A stretch of 64,000 bases of DNA from Palsa-343 sp036269135 (GCA_036269135.1 DATASQ010000023.1:42558-106557); one strand, 5' to 3'. Numbered from the stretch's first letter, positions 39,515 through 49,512 are shown. Notes: a model not told the origin generated them from the sequence alone. Program-made: numbers and translations.

Positions 39515-40414
39515 CGCGAACGCAGTGGAGAGCGCCGGCAGAAAGACCGCACCAGGGGACGGGGAAAATCGGAATTGGCGACCCAGCCGCAGCCCACAAC
39601 CTCCAACGCCCCGCCGCCGAGTGAGCCGCCCCACCCGCGGGTGCGGAGACATGAAGGGTTTGCGAGCCGATTCTTGCCGGGCGAACGCGACGTGTGGGTG
39701 TACGTCCCACCTGGATATGAGCAGGACGAGGGGCGCGCCTACCCGCTGCTGATCCTGCAGGACGGGCAGAACCTGTTCGATCCGGAGACGGCGTTCGTTC
39801 GCGGACGCACCTGGCGTGTCGCCGAGCACGCGGATGCAGGCATTGAAACGGGAGAAGTAGAACCGCTGGTGATTGCGGGCGTCGCCAACGCCGGCGAACG
39901 TCGGCTGGCGGAATACACGCCGACACGCGACTGGAAGCTGGGAGGCGGCGAAGCGCGGCTCTATGGCGAAATGCTGATCCGCGAGCTGCTGCCGTTCCTC
40001 CACAGCCGGTATCGCCTGCGGAATGGCGCGACGCAGACCGGGCTGGGCGGATCATCGCTTGGCGGTCTGGTATCGCTGTGGCTGGGTTTGCAGCATTCTG
40101 AGATCTTTGGCAAGCTGGCGGTCCTGTCGCCGTCGGTGTGGTGGAATCATCGCTCGATCCTGCGAACGGTGGATGACCTGGCTCCGGCGCTCCCACAGCG
40201 TCCGCGCATCTGGCTGGACGTGGGCGATCAGGAGGGACGGCGCACGCTGGCGGACGCGGAGCGCCTCCACGCGCGACTTGAGGCGAACGGCTGGCGAGAG
40301 GGAGTCGACCAGCACTTCGCGGTTGTGACCGGCGGTACGCACGACGAGGCGGCGTGGGCCGAACGTGTGCGGCCCATGCTGCGATTCCTGTTTCCCGCGG
40401 TGCCGGCCCGATGA
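39512..40414 (+). CDS. Enterochelin-esterase-like alpha/beta hydrolase
   Basis: 300 residues with PF00756-type features: VWVYVPPGYEQDEGRAYPLL in the first strands, ILQDGQNLFDPE, the nucleophile elbow GGSSLGGLVSLWLG and a C-terminal GGTHDEAAW with the likely catalytic His. The first ~45 residues are low-complexity Arg/Pro/Ser-rich and there is no ribosome binding site before ATG 39512, so the true start may be further downstream. Substrate unknown; many relatives hydrolyse esters of siderophores or sugars. Confidence 0.82.
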   Translation: MRERSGERRQKDRTRGRGKSELATQPQPTTSNAPPPSEPPHPRVRRHEGFASRFLPGERDVWVYVPPGYEQDEGRAYPLLILQDGQNLFDPETAFVRGRTWRVAEHADAGIETGEVEPLVIAGVANAGERRLAEYTPTRDWKLGGGEARLYGEMLIRELLPFLHSRYRLRNGATQTGLGGSSLGGLVSLWLGLQHSEIFGKLAVLSPSVWWNHRSILRTVDDLAPALPQRPRIWLDVGDQEGRRTLADAERLHARLEANGWREGVDQHFAVVTGGTHDEAAWAERVRPMLRFLFPAVPAR

Positions 40415-40617
40415 CGGAAACGCCCATGGAACTGATCCGCAAACTGGACGAGACGGCGGCGGCGCTGGCCGATCTGGCGGAGCAGGTGCGGCGCGCAGCC
40501 GATGCCGTGACCGATGGGGAGCTGCGGCGGGAGATGCTGGAGAGCGCCGAAGGAATGCAGGTTCGGGCGGAGAGAATGGCGGAGGCGGTCGGGCGCTGGA
40601 GACGGACGATTCATTAG
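40411..40617 (+). CDS. Small coiled-coil protein (68 aa)
   Basis: Starts at ATG 40411, overlapping the stop of the hydrolase gene (ATGA), so it is translationally coupled. Almost entirely one heptad-like helix (LIRKLDETAAALADLAEQVR, then LRREMLESAEGMQ), charged and Ala/Glu-rich, ending RWRRTIH. No signal or membrane segment. No family recognised. Confidence 0.6.
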   Translation: MTETPMELIRKLDETAAALADLAEQVRRAADAVTDGELRREMLESAEGMQVRAERMAEAVGRWRRTIH

Positions 40618-40821
40618 GCCCGGCGCGTCAAAAAGCGCTCATGCAGGCCGGGAAACAACCCCGGACTAATCCCGGTATACTCAGTATTCAGAGGAAGTTC
40701 CGGACGGAGACCCACAAATCGCCTGACTTTGCCGGACGTAAGTTGGGGATGGGGTCTTTTTGGTTCCGGCACATCTGGTCCGCTGCCCGTTGCTGCTCCA
40801 TGCGGCCCCTCTGGAATCCCG

Positions 40822-42708
40822 ATGGGCAATTTTCTCGACACGATTCATTCCCCCGCTGACCTGAGAAAACTCACGATCCCGCAACTGGAGTCTCTGGCTC
40901 AGGAGATTCGCGAGCGGCTGATTGTGACGCTGTCGAAGACCGGCGGCCACTTGGGTCCGAATCTTGGGGTCGTGGAGCTGACCCTGGCTCTGCATTCGGT
41001 GTTTGAAACCCCGCGCGACAAGTTCGTTTTTGACGTAAGCCATCAGGCCTATGTCCACAAAATGCTGACCGGACGCTGCGACCGGCTGGACACGATCCGG
41101 CAGCCGGGCGGCCTGAACGGCTTTATGCTGCGCAGCGAGAGCGAGCACGATTGCTATGGCGCGGGCCATGCGGGGACAGCCTTGTCGGCGGCGCTGGGCA
41201 TGGCCGTGGCCCGGGATTTGGCCGGCGGCCGTGAGCATGTGGTGGCACTGGCCGGAGATGCCGCCTTTACGAATGGCATTTCCTTCGAGGCGCTGAACAA
41301 TATCGCCGATCAGACCCGGCGCCTGATCGTGGTGCTGAATGACAACGAATGGTCGATCGATCGCAACGTTGGCGCGATCGCCAGGTACCTGCACAAAATT
41401 GTGACCAACCAGCATGTGAGCCAGCTGCACGACAGCGCGTCCCGTCTGCTGGAGCGCATCGGCGGCCGCAGCGCCCTGCAAATGGTGAAGCGCGCCGAGG
41501 AAGCGGCCAAAGGCATGCTGTGGCCGTCGTTTCTGTTTGAGGAGTTCGGCCTGACGTATTACGGCCCCGTCGACGGCCACAATGTCGGGTTACTGATCGA
41601 GACCTTTAAGTTCCTGAAGCAGCAGGAGCGGCCCGTGCTGCTGCACGTGATTACGCAGAAGGGGCGGGGATTTCAGCCGGCACTGGACCGGCAGAAAAAG
41701 TTCCACGGCCTCGGGCCCTACGACCCGGAAACCGGCAAAACCCCGTCCACGGGACAGCGGACGTACTCCGAGGTGTTTGCGGAAACCCTGGTGAAACTGG
41801 CCAACGACAACGACAAAATTGTCGCCATTACCGCGGCTATGCCCAACGGTACCGCTCTGGACCTGTTTCGACCGCACCACCCGAAAAGGTACTTCGACGT
41901 TGGCATCGCCGAAGAGCACGCCGTGATTTTTGCGGCGGGGATGGCAACTCAGGGCTTCCGGCCGGTGTGCGCGATTTACTCGACGTTTCTGCAGCGGGCG
42001 TTCGATCCCATCGTGCATGACGTTTGTCTGCAGAATCTGCCCGTGGTGTTCTGCATGGATCGCGCCGGACTGAGCGGCGACGACGGGCCGACCCACCATG
42101 GGCTGTTCGATATCGCTTACCTGCGCGGAGTGCCGAACATTGTGCAGATGGCGCCCACGGACGAGGACGAGCTGGCGGACATGATGCTGACGGCCGTCCG
42201 GCATCCCGGGCCCAGTGCCATTCGCTATCCCCGGGGCACCGGGCCGGGCGCCGTGGTCAAGGCAAAACCAGAGGCCGTTCCGATCGGCCGCGGTCTGGTC
42301 GTGCAGGAAGGCGAGGACGTGGCGATTCTCGGCCTGGGCGCGCTGCTGCCGATGGCGCGGGAACTGGCGCAAACCCTCGGGGAGCAGGGCTATTCGGCCG
42401 CGGTAATCAATCCCCGCTTCATCAAACCGCTGGATCGGGATCTGCTGGCCCGGTATGCCCGGGGCGCAATGGCAGTCGTGACCTTTGAGGACGCCGTGCT
42501 GATGGGCGGCTTTGGCAGTGCCGTCATGGAGGCGCTGAGCGAAATGGGCATCGACACCCCGGTCGTCCGCATCGGCTGGCCCGATCGGTTTATCGAGCAT
42601 GGCAAGGTGGATCAGCTGCGGGCCCGCCACGGCATCGGCGCCGAGGCCGCGCTCGAAAAGCTGGCTCCCTATCTGAAACGCGCCGCAGACCGCCTGGTGG
42701 CGCAATAG
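40822..42708 (+). CDS. dxs: 1-deoxy-D-xylulose-5-phosphate synthase
   Basis: First enzyme of the MEP isoprenoid pathway: thiamine-diphosphate-dependent condensation of pyruvate with glyceraldehyde 3-phosphate. 628 aa. TPP motif is GDAAFTNGISFEALNN; HLGPNLGVVELT and DVSHQAYVHKML are the usual N-terminal DXS sequences (DVGHQ in most), and the transketolase pyrimidine domain has GIAEEHAVIFAAGMA. ATG 40822 (GNFLDTIHSPADLRKL) matches the usual start. A 204-base leader precedes it with a TATACT hexamer at 40676 but no clear -35. Confidence 0.97.
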   Translation: MGNFLDTIHSPADLRKLTIPQLESLAQEIRERLIVTLSKTGGHLGPNLGVVELTLALHSVFETPRDKFVFDVSHQAYVHKMLTGRCDRLDTIRQPGGLNGFMLRSESEHDCYGAGHAGTALSAALGMAVARDLAGGREHVVALAGDAAFTNGISFEALNNIADQTRRLIVVLNDNEWSIDRNVGAIARYLHKIVTNQHVSQLHDSASRLLERIGGRSALQMVKRAEEAAKGMLWPSFLFEEFGLTYYGPVDGHNVGLLIETFKFLKQQERPVLLHVITQKGRGFQPALDRQKKFHGLGPYDPETGKTPSTGQRTYSEVFAETLVKLANDNDKIVAITAAMPNGTALDLFRPHHPKRYFDVGIAEEHAVIFAAGMATQGFRPVCAIYSTFLQRAFDPIVHDVCLQNLPVVFCMDRAGLSGDDGPTHHGLFDIAYLRGVPNIVQMAPTDEDELADMMLTAVRHPGPSAIRYPRGTGPGAVVKAKPEAVPIGRGLVVQEGEDVAILGLGALLPMARELAQTLGEQGYSAAVINPRFIKPLDRDLLARYARGAMAVVTFEDAVLMGGFGSAVMEALSEMGIDTPVVRIGWPDRFIEHGKVDQLRARHGIGAEAALEKLAPYLKRAADRLVAQ

Positions 42709-42784
42709 TGGTACGCGCTGCTTCTGGAATTCGTAACGGAAATTGTGGGAAGATGCGAAGAGGAAAGACGCGCGCTGGCGCGGT

Positions 42785-43309
42785 ATGACTCCCTCCTCCC
42801 TCCAGCTTCGGGCTTCCCGGCCTCGCCTGCATCATGATCGATGGATCATCGCCATCGGCGTGTTCAAGCTGCTGCAGGCGCTTCTGTTCATCCTGCTCGG
42901 GATTGGCGCGATGCGGTTGCTCCACAAGGATCTGATGGACCTCGCCGAGCGCTTCATCCTCTCGATGCGCTTCGACCCGGAAGGACATTTCGTCAATCTC
43001 TTCCTGGATAAAGTGGCGCTCATCGACCCGCACCGGCTGAAGCAGATCACCGCGGTGGTGTTTGCCATCGCCGCGCTGGATATGATTGAGGGGACCGGGC
43101 TTGTTCTGGAGAAGGCGTGGGCGGAGTACGTCACGCTCGTCCTCACCGCCTCCTTCCTGCCCTGGGAGTTTTTTGAGATCCTGCGCCACATCACGTGGAT
43201 CCGGGCGGTGCTGCTGATCATCAATCTGGCTGTGGTGATCTACCTGCTGTACTTCGTGAAGCAGCGCGTGCGTCAGCGGCAGGAAAAACAGCCTGCGGCA
43301 TTGGGCTGA
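42785..43309 (+). CDS. DUF2127-family membrane protein
   Basis: 174 residues with about four membrane helices (WIIAIGVFKLLQALLFILLG, then AVVFAIAALDMIEGTGL, YVTLVLTASFLPWEFFEIL and AVLLIINLAVVIYLLYF). The pattern IAIGVFKLLQA and LPWEFFE is typical of DUF2127. The role is unknown. TTG 42743 is an alternative start that adds 14 residues. It precedes an FAD oxidoreductase by 19 bases. Confidence 0.82.
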   Translation: MTPSSLQLRASRPRLHHDRWIIAIGVFKLLQALLFILLGIGAMRLLHKDLMDLAERFILSMRFDPEGHFVNLFLDKVALIDPHRLKQITAVVFAIAALDMIEGTGLVLEKAWAEYVTLVLTASFLPWEFFEILRHITWIRAVLLIINLAVVIYLLYFVKQRVRQRQEKQPAALG

Positions 43310-43328
43310 GCCACCACAGGAGAGCAGC

Positions 43329-44753
43329 ATGCGTCGTGCGTACGTGATCGGGGCGGGACCGAATGGCCTGGCAGCCGCTGTGGTGCTGGCGCGCGCCGGG
43401 CTGGCGGTCGACGTCTACGAAGCTGAGGCGCAGCCCGGTGGCGGAGCGCGCACGCTCGAGCTCACGTTGCCCGGCTTCCGCCATGATTTCGGTTCGGCGG
43501 TGCATCCCATGGCGGCCGCATCGCCCTTCTTCTCCTCTCTGCCGCTGGCGGAGCATGGCCTGCAGTGGATTCACGGCACCGCGCCCGTCGCGCACCCGCT
43601 GGACGACGGCACCGCGGTCACGCTCGAGCACAGCCTGAAAGATCAGGAGATGGTCCTGGGCCCCGATGGAGCAGCGTGGCGCGAGCTGATGGAGCCGCTG
43701 GCGCTCCACTGGGGCGATTTCATTCGCGATGCCATGAAGCCCGTGACCGGGATTCCCCGCCGCCCCTGGCTGATGGCGCAGTTCGGCCGCAAAGCCATGC
43801 AGCCGGCGATGAGCCTCGCCACGCGGACCTTCCGTTCGCAGCGCGCCCAGGCGCTCTTTGGCGGACTGGCAGCGCATTCGTTTCTGAGTCTGGACGAGGC
43901 CATGAGCTCCGCCGTGGGGCTGGTCCTGGGCGCCGCCGCGCATGTGGTGGGCTGGCCGATTCCCCGCGGCGGAGCACAAACCATCACCAGCGCTCTGATC
44001 GGGTGCCTCGAACAAAATGGCGGCCGCGTCCACACGGACCGGCGCATCGCTTCTCTCGATGAGCTGGACGCCGATCGGGACGCCGATGCCGGTCCGATTC
44101 TCTGCGATCTCACGCCGCGCCAGATCCTCGGGGTCGCGGGCGATCGGCTGCAGAAGACATACCAACGGGCGATGCGGGATTTCCGCTATGGTCCGGGAGC
44201 GTTCAAGATCGATTACGCGCTTTCGGCGCCGATTCCCTGGCGCGCTCGGGAATGTCATCGATCCATCACCGTGCATCTGGGTGGAACGATCGAGGAGATG
44301 GCGCGCTCCGAATACGCGGCCCGACACGGGCAGATCGCGGAACGGCCCTTCACCCTGGTGGTCCAGCCCTCCCTGTTCGACTCGACGCGCGCGCCCGAAG
44401 GCAAACACGTGGCCTGGGTGTACTGTCATGTGCCCAATGCGTCCACGGTGGACATGACCAGCCGCATCGAGGCGCAGCTGGAGCGGTTTGCCCCAGGCTT
44501 CCGGGACTGCGTTCTGGAGCGCCACATCTCCTCGCCCGCCCTGCTGGAGCGCATGGACGCCAACCTCGTGGGTGGCGACGTGATGGGCGGCGAGATGTCC
44601 ATCCGGCAGCTTGCCTTTCGTCCGGCGCTGGGCGGCTACTACACAGGCACAAAGAATCTGTATCTGTGCTCCGCATCGACACCCCCCGGCGGGGGCGTGC
44701 ACGGCATGTGCGGCTATCACGCGGCGCGGATGGCGCTAAGGCGTCTGCGCTGA
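43329..44753 (+). CDS. FAD-dependent oxidoreductase, phytoene-desaturase-like
   Basis: 474 residues. The N-terminal Rossmann fold reads RRAYVIGAGPNGLAAAVVLARAG, in part VIGAGPNGLAAA, followed by VYEAEAQPGGGARTLE, both typical of CrtI/NAD(P)/FAD-binding oxidoreductases of this class. The C-terminal end STPPGGGVHGMCGYHAA is also a FAD contact. Family members act on carotenoids or on poorly known substrates; no other carotenoid gene is near except dxs, so the substrate is not assigned. AGGAG precedes the ATG. It ends overlapping the antisense ligD end by 18 bases. Confidence 0.85.
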   Translation: MRRAYVIGAGPNGLAAAVVLARAGLAVDVYEAEAQPGGGARTLELTLPGFRHDFGSAVHPMAAASPFFSSLPLAEHGLQWIHGTAPVAHPLDDGTAVTLEHSLKDQEMVLGPDGAAWRELMEPLALHWGDFIRDAMKPVTGIPRRPWLMAQFGRKAMQPAMSLATRTFRSQRAQALFGGLAAHSFLSLDEAMSSAVGLVLGAAAHVVGWPIPRGGAQTITSALIGCLEQNGGRVHTDRRIASLDELDADRDADAGPILCDLTPRQILGVAGDRLQKTYQRAMRDFRYGPGAFKIDYALSAPIPWRARECHRSITVHLGGTIEEMARSEYAARHGQIAERPFTLVVQPSLFDSTRAPEGKHVAWVYCHVPNASTVDMTSRIEAQLERFAPGFRDCVLERHISSPALLERMDANLVGGDVMGGEMSIRQLAFRPALGGYYTGTKNLYLCSASTPPGGGVHGMCGYHAARMALRRLR

Positions 44754-47660
44754 CCGTCCCGCCGCCATGCCGGCCACTGCGGCGATCGCTCGATCGGTCA
44801 GCTTCTGGTGAACCGCATCCATTTTCAACCAGGGATCGCGCTTCAGCCGCGATCTCCAGTCGGAAAACGTGGCGACAGAAAATTGCCTGGGGTCGGTGCG
44901 TTCCAGTTCCGCCCAGGTGAGCGGCACAGCCACGCGTACCCCAATGCGGGCGCGCGGCGACCAGGGAGCCACGGCGGTGGCGCCCCGCTCGTTGCGCAGG
45001 TAGTCAAGGAAGATGCGGCCCGTGCGCGCCGCTTTCGTCATTTTCGTCAGATAAAGCTTCGGCTTGGCGCGCTCCATCATAAGCACGAAATTGTGAGCAA
45101 ACTCCTTGAACTCCGGCCATTCGTGCTCCGGCGCCACAGGGGCGACGACGTGAAGGCCCTTGCCGCCGGTACTTTTGACGAAGCTTTCCAGACCGAGCTG
45201 CTTCATCAACCCGCGCACTTCGATCGCACTCTCCACCAGGCGCTCGCGCGCAAGCTGTTCGTCGGGATCGAGATCGATGATCAGCCGGTCGGGCTTCTCC
45301 AGGGTCTCGTTCCGTGAGCCCCAGGGATGGATCTCGAGCACGCCCAACTGCGCCAGGCCAACCAGGCCTTCCACGCTGGAGAGAGTCAGGTACTGTTCGG
45401 CCGCGCCGCCGCCTTTTGCAACGACGGGCACGCTGTCGATGCCCCGGGGCACGCCCATCCCGATGTGCTTTTGGAAGAAACAGGGCTTGCCGCTGCCTTC
45501 CGGACAACGCACGATGCTGAGTGGACGATGCGCGATGTGCGGCAGGACGTGATCGGCGACCGCGGCATAGTATTCCGCCAGCTGCAGCTTGGTGATGCCG
45601 CTTTGCTCATCGAGGACCTTGTCGGGATGGCTGATCGAGACGCCCGCGACCTCAGCGCGATCCTTGCGGCCCGCGGACGAGCGAGGCGTGACCCTGGAGG
45701 CGCTGCCGGCGGGCGAGGGGTGGTGGTCGGATCTTCCGCCTCTCTGCCGGGGAGCTGCGGGCTTCGATTCGTCCGACGCGTCGTTCTCGGTCGATGGCTC
45801 GCGGCGGCCCGCCTTCGGAACCGGGCCGGCGGTCTCACGCGCGACATCTTTCGGCTTCTTGTCCTCTCGCAGCCCGAGAAACGCCGCCTGGCGGACGAGA
45901 TTGTCGCTGGTCCAGGTGGCGAAGCGTACCTCGACCACGGTCGTCGGCTTCACCCGGATCGCGTCTTTTTTGGCCTCAGCCGGGGGATGGTCAAACGGCG
46001 TGGCCGACTGCTGCAGGGGGTCGAGCCGATCCCGCAGGAGCTCGTGGGTCTTCCGCGTGAAACCCGTGCCGGTGCGGCCCGCATAAATGAGCTTGTCGCC
46101 CTTGTAATACCCCAGCAGCAGCGATCCAATGCCGCGGCTCCCATTCGAAAGCTCTGTGAACCCGCCGACGACAAACTCCTGCTGCAGGACGCATTTCGAT
46201 TTGAGCCACACACGCGACCGCTCGGCGCGATACGGCGCGCTGGCCAGCTTGGAGACGATGCCCTCGACACCCATTTCACAGGCCTTGCGAAACATCTCGC
46301 GGCCGCGCGCGCGAACGTGGCTGCTGTATCGGAGGATCTGTTCCGGGTCGGACTCCGCGCCTCGCTCCTGCAGCAGGCCTTCCAGAACGGCCTTGCGCCG
46401 TTCCAGCGCCAAAGGACGCAGGTTATGACCATCGAGGTGGAGAAGGTCGAAGGCGAAATACGTCAGGGGATGAGGTGCATTCTCATCGAAAGCGGCCTGC
46501 AGATCGGCGAAGTTGGTACGGCCTTTCTCATCCAGAACGACGACTTCACCGTCCAGAACGACGGCATGCACGGGGAGCTGCGCAGCGGCGGCAGCAACCG
46601 CGGGCATGCGATGGGTCCAGTCCAGGCCTTTGCGGGTGAAAAGACGGGCACGCCGTTTGCCGGCATGCTCGTCCACGTGGATCTGAATGCGATAGCCGTC
46701 GAGCTTCAGCTCGTGCAGCCAGTCGTTGCCTTCGGGTGGTTCGGCTACCGAGGTGGCGAGTTCCGGCCCGAGAAAGCCAGGCATCTTCTCTTTGGGCGCG
46801 TCGCGAAGCGCAGAGGAGCGATCCGGCGGCGCCACCCGTCGGGGCGCCTCCGGCGGCAGCGCCCGTGCGGTCAGTTGCGCCTTAGACGCGAGATCTCTCC
46901 GCGTCAGCCGTGAGCGGTTGGCCGGCGGTTTCTCCGGCTTATTCGAATTCCAGACGTGGTCCTCCGCCGCGGCGATCTGGTCCATGCTGCGGCCGGTGAC
47001 GGCGCTGTCCGGCGCTTCCTCCGTGATAGCGGGAGCCTCTGCGCTGCGCTCGTGCTCATCGTGTTCCTTGATGAGGAGCCAGTTGTTCTTGCCCTTCTCT
47101 CCGAAGCGGTCGCCCTTCATCCGGATGAGCGCCCAGTGTCCCTTGAGCTTCTTGCCGTGCAGGATGAATTTGATGTGGCCCTTCGCCAGCCCCTCGTCGA
47201 CCGGCGTGACCGGTTCCCACGTCCCCTGGTCCCAGACCATCACCGTGCCGCCGCCGTACTGGCCTTTGGGAATGGCGCCTTCGAAGCCTCCGTATTCGAT
47301 CGGATGATCCTCGACTTCGACCGCCAGGCGCTTATCGTTCACCACGTAGCTGGGGCCTTTGGTGACCGCCCAGCTCTTCAGCACGCCCCGCCACCCGAGC
47401 CGGAAGTCGTAATGAAGCCGCGTGGCCGCGTGCTTTTGCACGACGAAGGGCAGGTCTTCGCCGGATCTCGGTTTCGCCGCGGAAGATCCGCTGGGCTCCG
47501 CGGTCATGGCGAAGTCGCGCATGGCGCGATAGCGGTCCAGCTGCTGATCGACGGCGTCGGAAGGCGATGCGGAACGGCTGCTCTTGCGGGGCTTGGCCTG
47601 GGGCGCCGCTTTCCTGCTCGCGGCGCGCTTCGTGGCTGATTGGGGCGATGTCTTGGGCAT
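44736..47660 (-). CDS. ligD: Multifunctional DNA ligase D (phosphoesterase-ligase-polymerase)
   Basis: 974-residue non-homologous end-joining enzyme. Order is 3'-phosphoesterase (about residues 60-200: FVVQKHAATRLHYDFRL), ATP-dependent ligase (about 280-600, nucleotidyl Lys319 in HELKLDGYR) and primase-type polymerase (about 690-970: ISHPDKVLDEQSGITKLQL, KSTGGKGLHVVAPV and FLDYLRN), the Pseudomonas-like arrangement. Two Ala/Lys/Arg-rich linkers separate domains. ATG 47660 gives a natural basic N-terminus. The usual partner Ku is not in the window. Confidence 0.95.
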   Translation of the reverse strand: MPKTSPQSATKRAASRKAAPQAKPRKSSRSASPSDAVDQQLDRYRAMRDFAMTAEPSGSSAAKPRSGEDLPFVVQKHAATRLHYDFRLGWRGVLKSWAVTKGPSYVVNDKRLAVEVEDHPIEYGGFEGAIPKGQYGGGTVMVWDQGTWEPVTPVDEGLAKGHIKFILHGKKLKGHWALIRMKGDRFGEKGKNNWLLIKEHDEHERSAEAPAITEEAPDSAVTGRSMDQIAAAEDHVWNSNKPEKPPANRSRLTRRDLASKAQLTARALPPEAPRRVAPPDRSSALRDAPKEKMPGFLGPELATSVAEPPEGNDWLHELKLDGYRIQIHVDEHAGKRRARLFTRKGLDWTHRMPAVAAAAAQLPVHAVVLDGEVVVLDEKGRTNFADLQAAFDENAPHPLTYFAFDLLHLDGHNLRPLALERRKAVLEGLLQERGAESDPEQILRYSSHVRARGREMFRKACEMGVEGIVSKLASAPYRAERSRVWLKSKCVLQQEFVVGGFTELSNGSRGIGSLLLGYYKGDKLIYAGRTGTGFTRKTHELLRDRLDPLQQSATPFDHPPAEAKKDAIRVKPTTVVEVRFATWTSDNLVRQAAFLGLREDKKPKDVARETAGPVPKAGRREPSTENDASDESKPAAPRQRGGRSDHHPSPAGSASRVTPRSSAGRKDRAEVAGVSISHPDKVLDEQSGITKLQLAEYYAAVADHVLPHIAHRPLSIVRCPEGSGKPCFFQKHIGMGVPRGIDSVPVVAKGGGAAEQYLTLSSVEGLVGLAQLGVLEIHPWGSRNETLEKPDRLIIDLDPDEQLARERLVESAIEVRGLMKQLGLESFVKSTGGKGLHVVAPVAPEHEWPEFKEFAHNFVLMMERAKPKLYLTKMTKAARTGRIFLDYLRNERGATAVAPWSPRARIGVRVAVPLTWAELERTDPRQFSVATFSDWRSRLKRDPWLKMDAVHQKLTDRAIAAVAGMAAGRSAQTP

Positions 47661-47704
47661 CAGAATTTCGGATTCCGTCCCGCGCTTTCGGGCTGCCCTG
47701 AACT

Positions 47705-48118
47705 TTAGCCCATCTGGACCATGCCGCTCATCTGCAGATCCCGTTCGAGGAGAACCGACTCGCCCGGCTTGTCTTCCTGGAAGCGTACCTGGAGGCTCCG
47801 GCCACGGATCGCCTCCGCGAAGGCCTCCGCCGCCGCTTTGCGCCGGAAGTGCCGGCGATATTGGCCATAACGGTATTCCCCACGCGCGTAATAACGATAG
47901 GAAACCTGCACCCAGCTGCCCTGCTGAGATTTCTTCACCGTGGCCCCCTGAACCTCGCCCGGCGCGCTGGGCCACATGGCGGCCCGATTTTCCCGCACCC
48001 GCTGCCACCAGTTCCGGAGGAGAACCGCACCCGCACCCGCCGCCAGCGCAATCAGCGAGTGGAATGCACCGGCGAATGGCGCCAAATGGCGGAGAATTTC
48101 CTTCAGAATTTCGTTCAT
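47705..48118 (-). CDS. DUF3592-like membrane-anchored protein
   Basis: 137 residues: one N-terminal membrane helix (SLIALAAGAGAVLLRNWW) followed by a soluble domain with WPSAPGEVQGATV and YRYYARGEYRYGQYR, resembling the DUF3592 pattern (WP.t.G.v, then Y.Y..G..y.G). Function unknown. It lies 44 bases upstream of ligD in the same direction. Confidence 0.65.
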   Translation of the reverse strand: MNEILKEILRHLAPFAGAFHSLIALAAGAGAVLLRNWWQRVRENRAAMWPSAPGEVQGATVKKSQQGSWVQVSYRYYARGEYRYGQYRRHFRRKAAAEAFAEAIRGRSLQVRFQEDKPGESVLLERDLQMSGMVQMG

Positions 48119-48260
48119 GGTGTAGCCCGGGATTTGGCAACCACGCGCGTACAGGTTACACCGGCCGGACCGGATGAGCATCTAAAAGAGGGGATGCGTC
48201 TTACTCTGTAAGCCGACCCGTTGGCGGGATTTGTCCATGGAATTTATGGACGGCCCGTCT

Positions 48261-48278
48261 GGTCAACCCTTGCTGACC
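48261..48278. promoter_or_regulatory. Inverted repeat upstream of hpd
   Basis: GGTCA (48261-48265) and TGACC (48274-48278) with an 8-base spacer, 80 bases before the hpd start, near a TATATCGTAATG sequence that could contain a -10 element. Arms of five bases can occur by chance, so this is a weak operator candidate. Confidence 0.3.
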
Positions 48279-48357
48279 GGGTATATCGTAATGCTCGCGC
48301 CGCGCTCCGGAGAGGGTCAGGGGGGCGGACTCAGTTCACCCCAGGAGTGGTCTTACT

Positions 48358-49482
48358 ATGTCGACTGTGCTGCACCCGGAAGTTGCAACCGAGAAGGATT
48401 TTCTCCCGCTGAATGGGACCGATCACGTTGAGTTTTATGTGGGCAACGCGCGCCAGGCTGCCTACTTTTATCGCCTGGCCTTTGGCATGAAGCTGGCGGC
48501 TTACGCGGGACCCGAGACCGGCCTGCGCGACCGCGCCTCCTATGTGCTGGAGCAGGGCAAGATCCGGTTTGTGCTGACCACACCGCTGCGTCCCGATGGC
48601 GAGATCGCCGAGCATGTGCGCGTTCACGGCGACGGCGTGCGCGACGTGGCCCTCTGGGTGGACGATGCGCGCCAGGCCTGGAAAGAAACGACGAAGCGTG
48701 GAGCGCGCAGCGTGCGCGAGCCCTTCGAACTGAAAGACGCGCACGGCCTGGTGAGGATGGCTTCGATTGCCGCCTACGGCGATACCCTCCATACCTTTGT
48801 GGAGCGAGGCGATTATCAGGGCCCGTTCCTGCCCGGCTATCGCGCCGTGGAGAACGATCCGCTGGCGCGGCCGACGGGGCTTCTGCACATCGACCACATG
48901 GTCGGCAATGTCGGCTGGAACGAAATGAACCGCTGGGTGGATTTCTACGCCAATACCATGGGCTTCTCGCTCTACCAGCACTTCGACGACAAGGACATCT
49001 CGACGGAATATTCGGCCCTGATGTCGAAAGTCATGGCCAATGGCAACGGGCGGGTCAAATTCCCCATCAACGAACCGGCGGAGGGCCGAAGAAAGTCGCA
49101 GATCGAAGAATACCTGGAGTTCTACCACGGTCCCGGCGTGCAGCACATCGCACTGGCCACAAACGACATTCTGGCGACAGTAGCGAAGCTGCAGGAGCAG
49201 GGCGTGCCTTTCCTCACCGTACCCCACACGTACTACACCGAGATGCAAGAGCGCGTAGGGAAGATCGATGAGCCAATCGCAGATCTGGAAAAATTAGGCA
49301 TCCTGGTCGATCGCGACGACGAAGGCTACATGCTGCAGATCTTCACCAAGCCGGTGGAAGATCGGCCAACGCTTTTCTTCGAGATCATCCAGCGGAAGGG
49401 CAGCCGCAGCTTCGGGAAGGGCAACTTCAAGGCCCTGTTTGAAGCCATCGAGCGCGAGCAGGCCGCGCGCGGCAACCTCTAA
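48358..49482 (+). CDS. hpd: 4-hydroxyphenylpyruvate dioxygenase
   Basis: Fe(II) enzyme turning 4-hydroxyphenylpyruvate into homogentisate, used in tyrosine breakdown or in making tocopherol and plastoquinone. 374 aa with two vicinal-oxygen-chelate halves. The iron ligands are in the C-terminal half: LLHIDHMVGNV, GVQHIALAT and PTLFFEIIQR. Signature GKGNFKALFEAIEREQ is complete. AGGAG precedes ATG 48358. No homogentisate dioxygenase or other tyrosine gene is near, so the gene acts as a stand-alone unit. Confidence 0.97.
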   Translation: MSTVLHPEVATEKDFLPLNGTDHVEFYVGNARQAAYFYRLAFGMKLAAYAGPETGLRDRASYVLEQGKIRFVLTTPLRPDGEIAEHVRVHGDGVRDVALWVDDARQAWKETTKRGARSVREPFELKDAHGLVRMASIAAYGDTLHTFVERGDYQGPFLPGYRAVENDPLARPTGLLHIDHMVGNVGWNEMNRWVDFYANTMGFSLYQHFDDKDISTEYSALMSKVMANGNGRVKFPINEPAEGRRKSQIEEYLEFYHGPGVQHIALATNDILATVAKLQEQGVPFLTVPHTYYTEMQERVGKIDEPIADLEKLGILVDRDDEGYMLQIFTKPVEDRPTLFFEIIQRKGSRSFGKGNFKALFEAIEREQAARGNL

Positions 49483-49512
49483 CCGGCGACTCCATGGGTG
49501 CGGCCGGAGACC

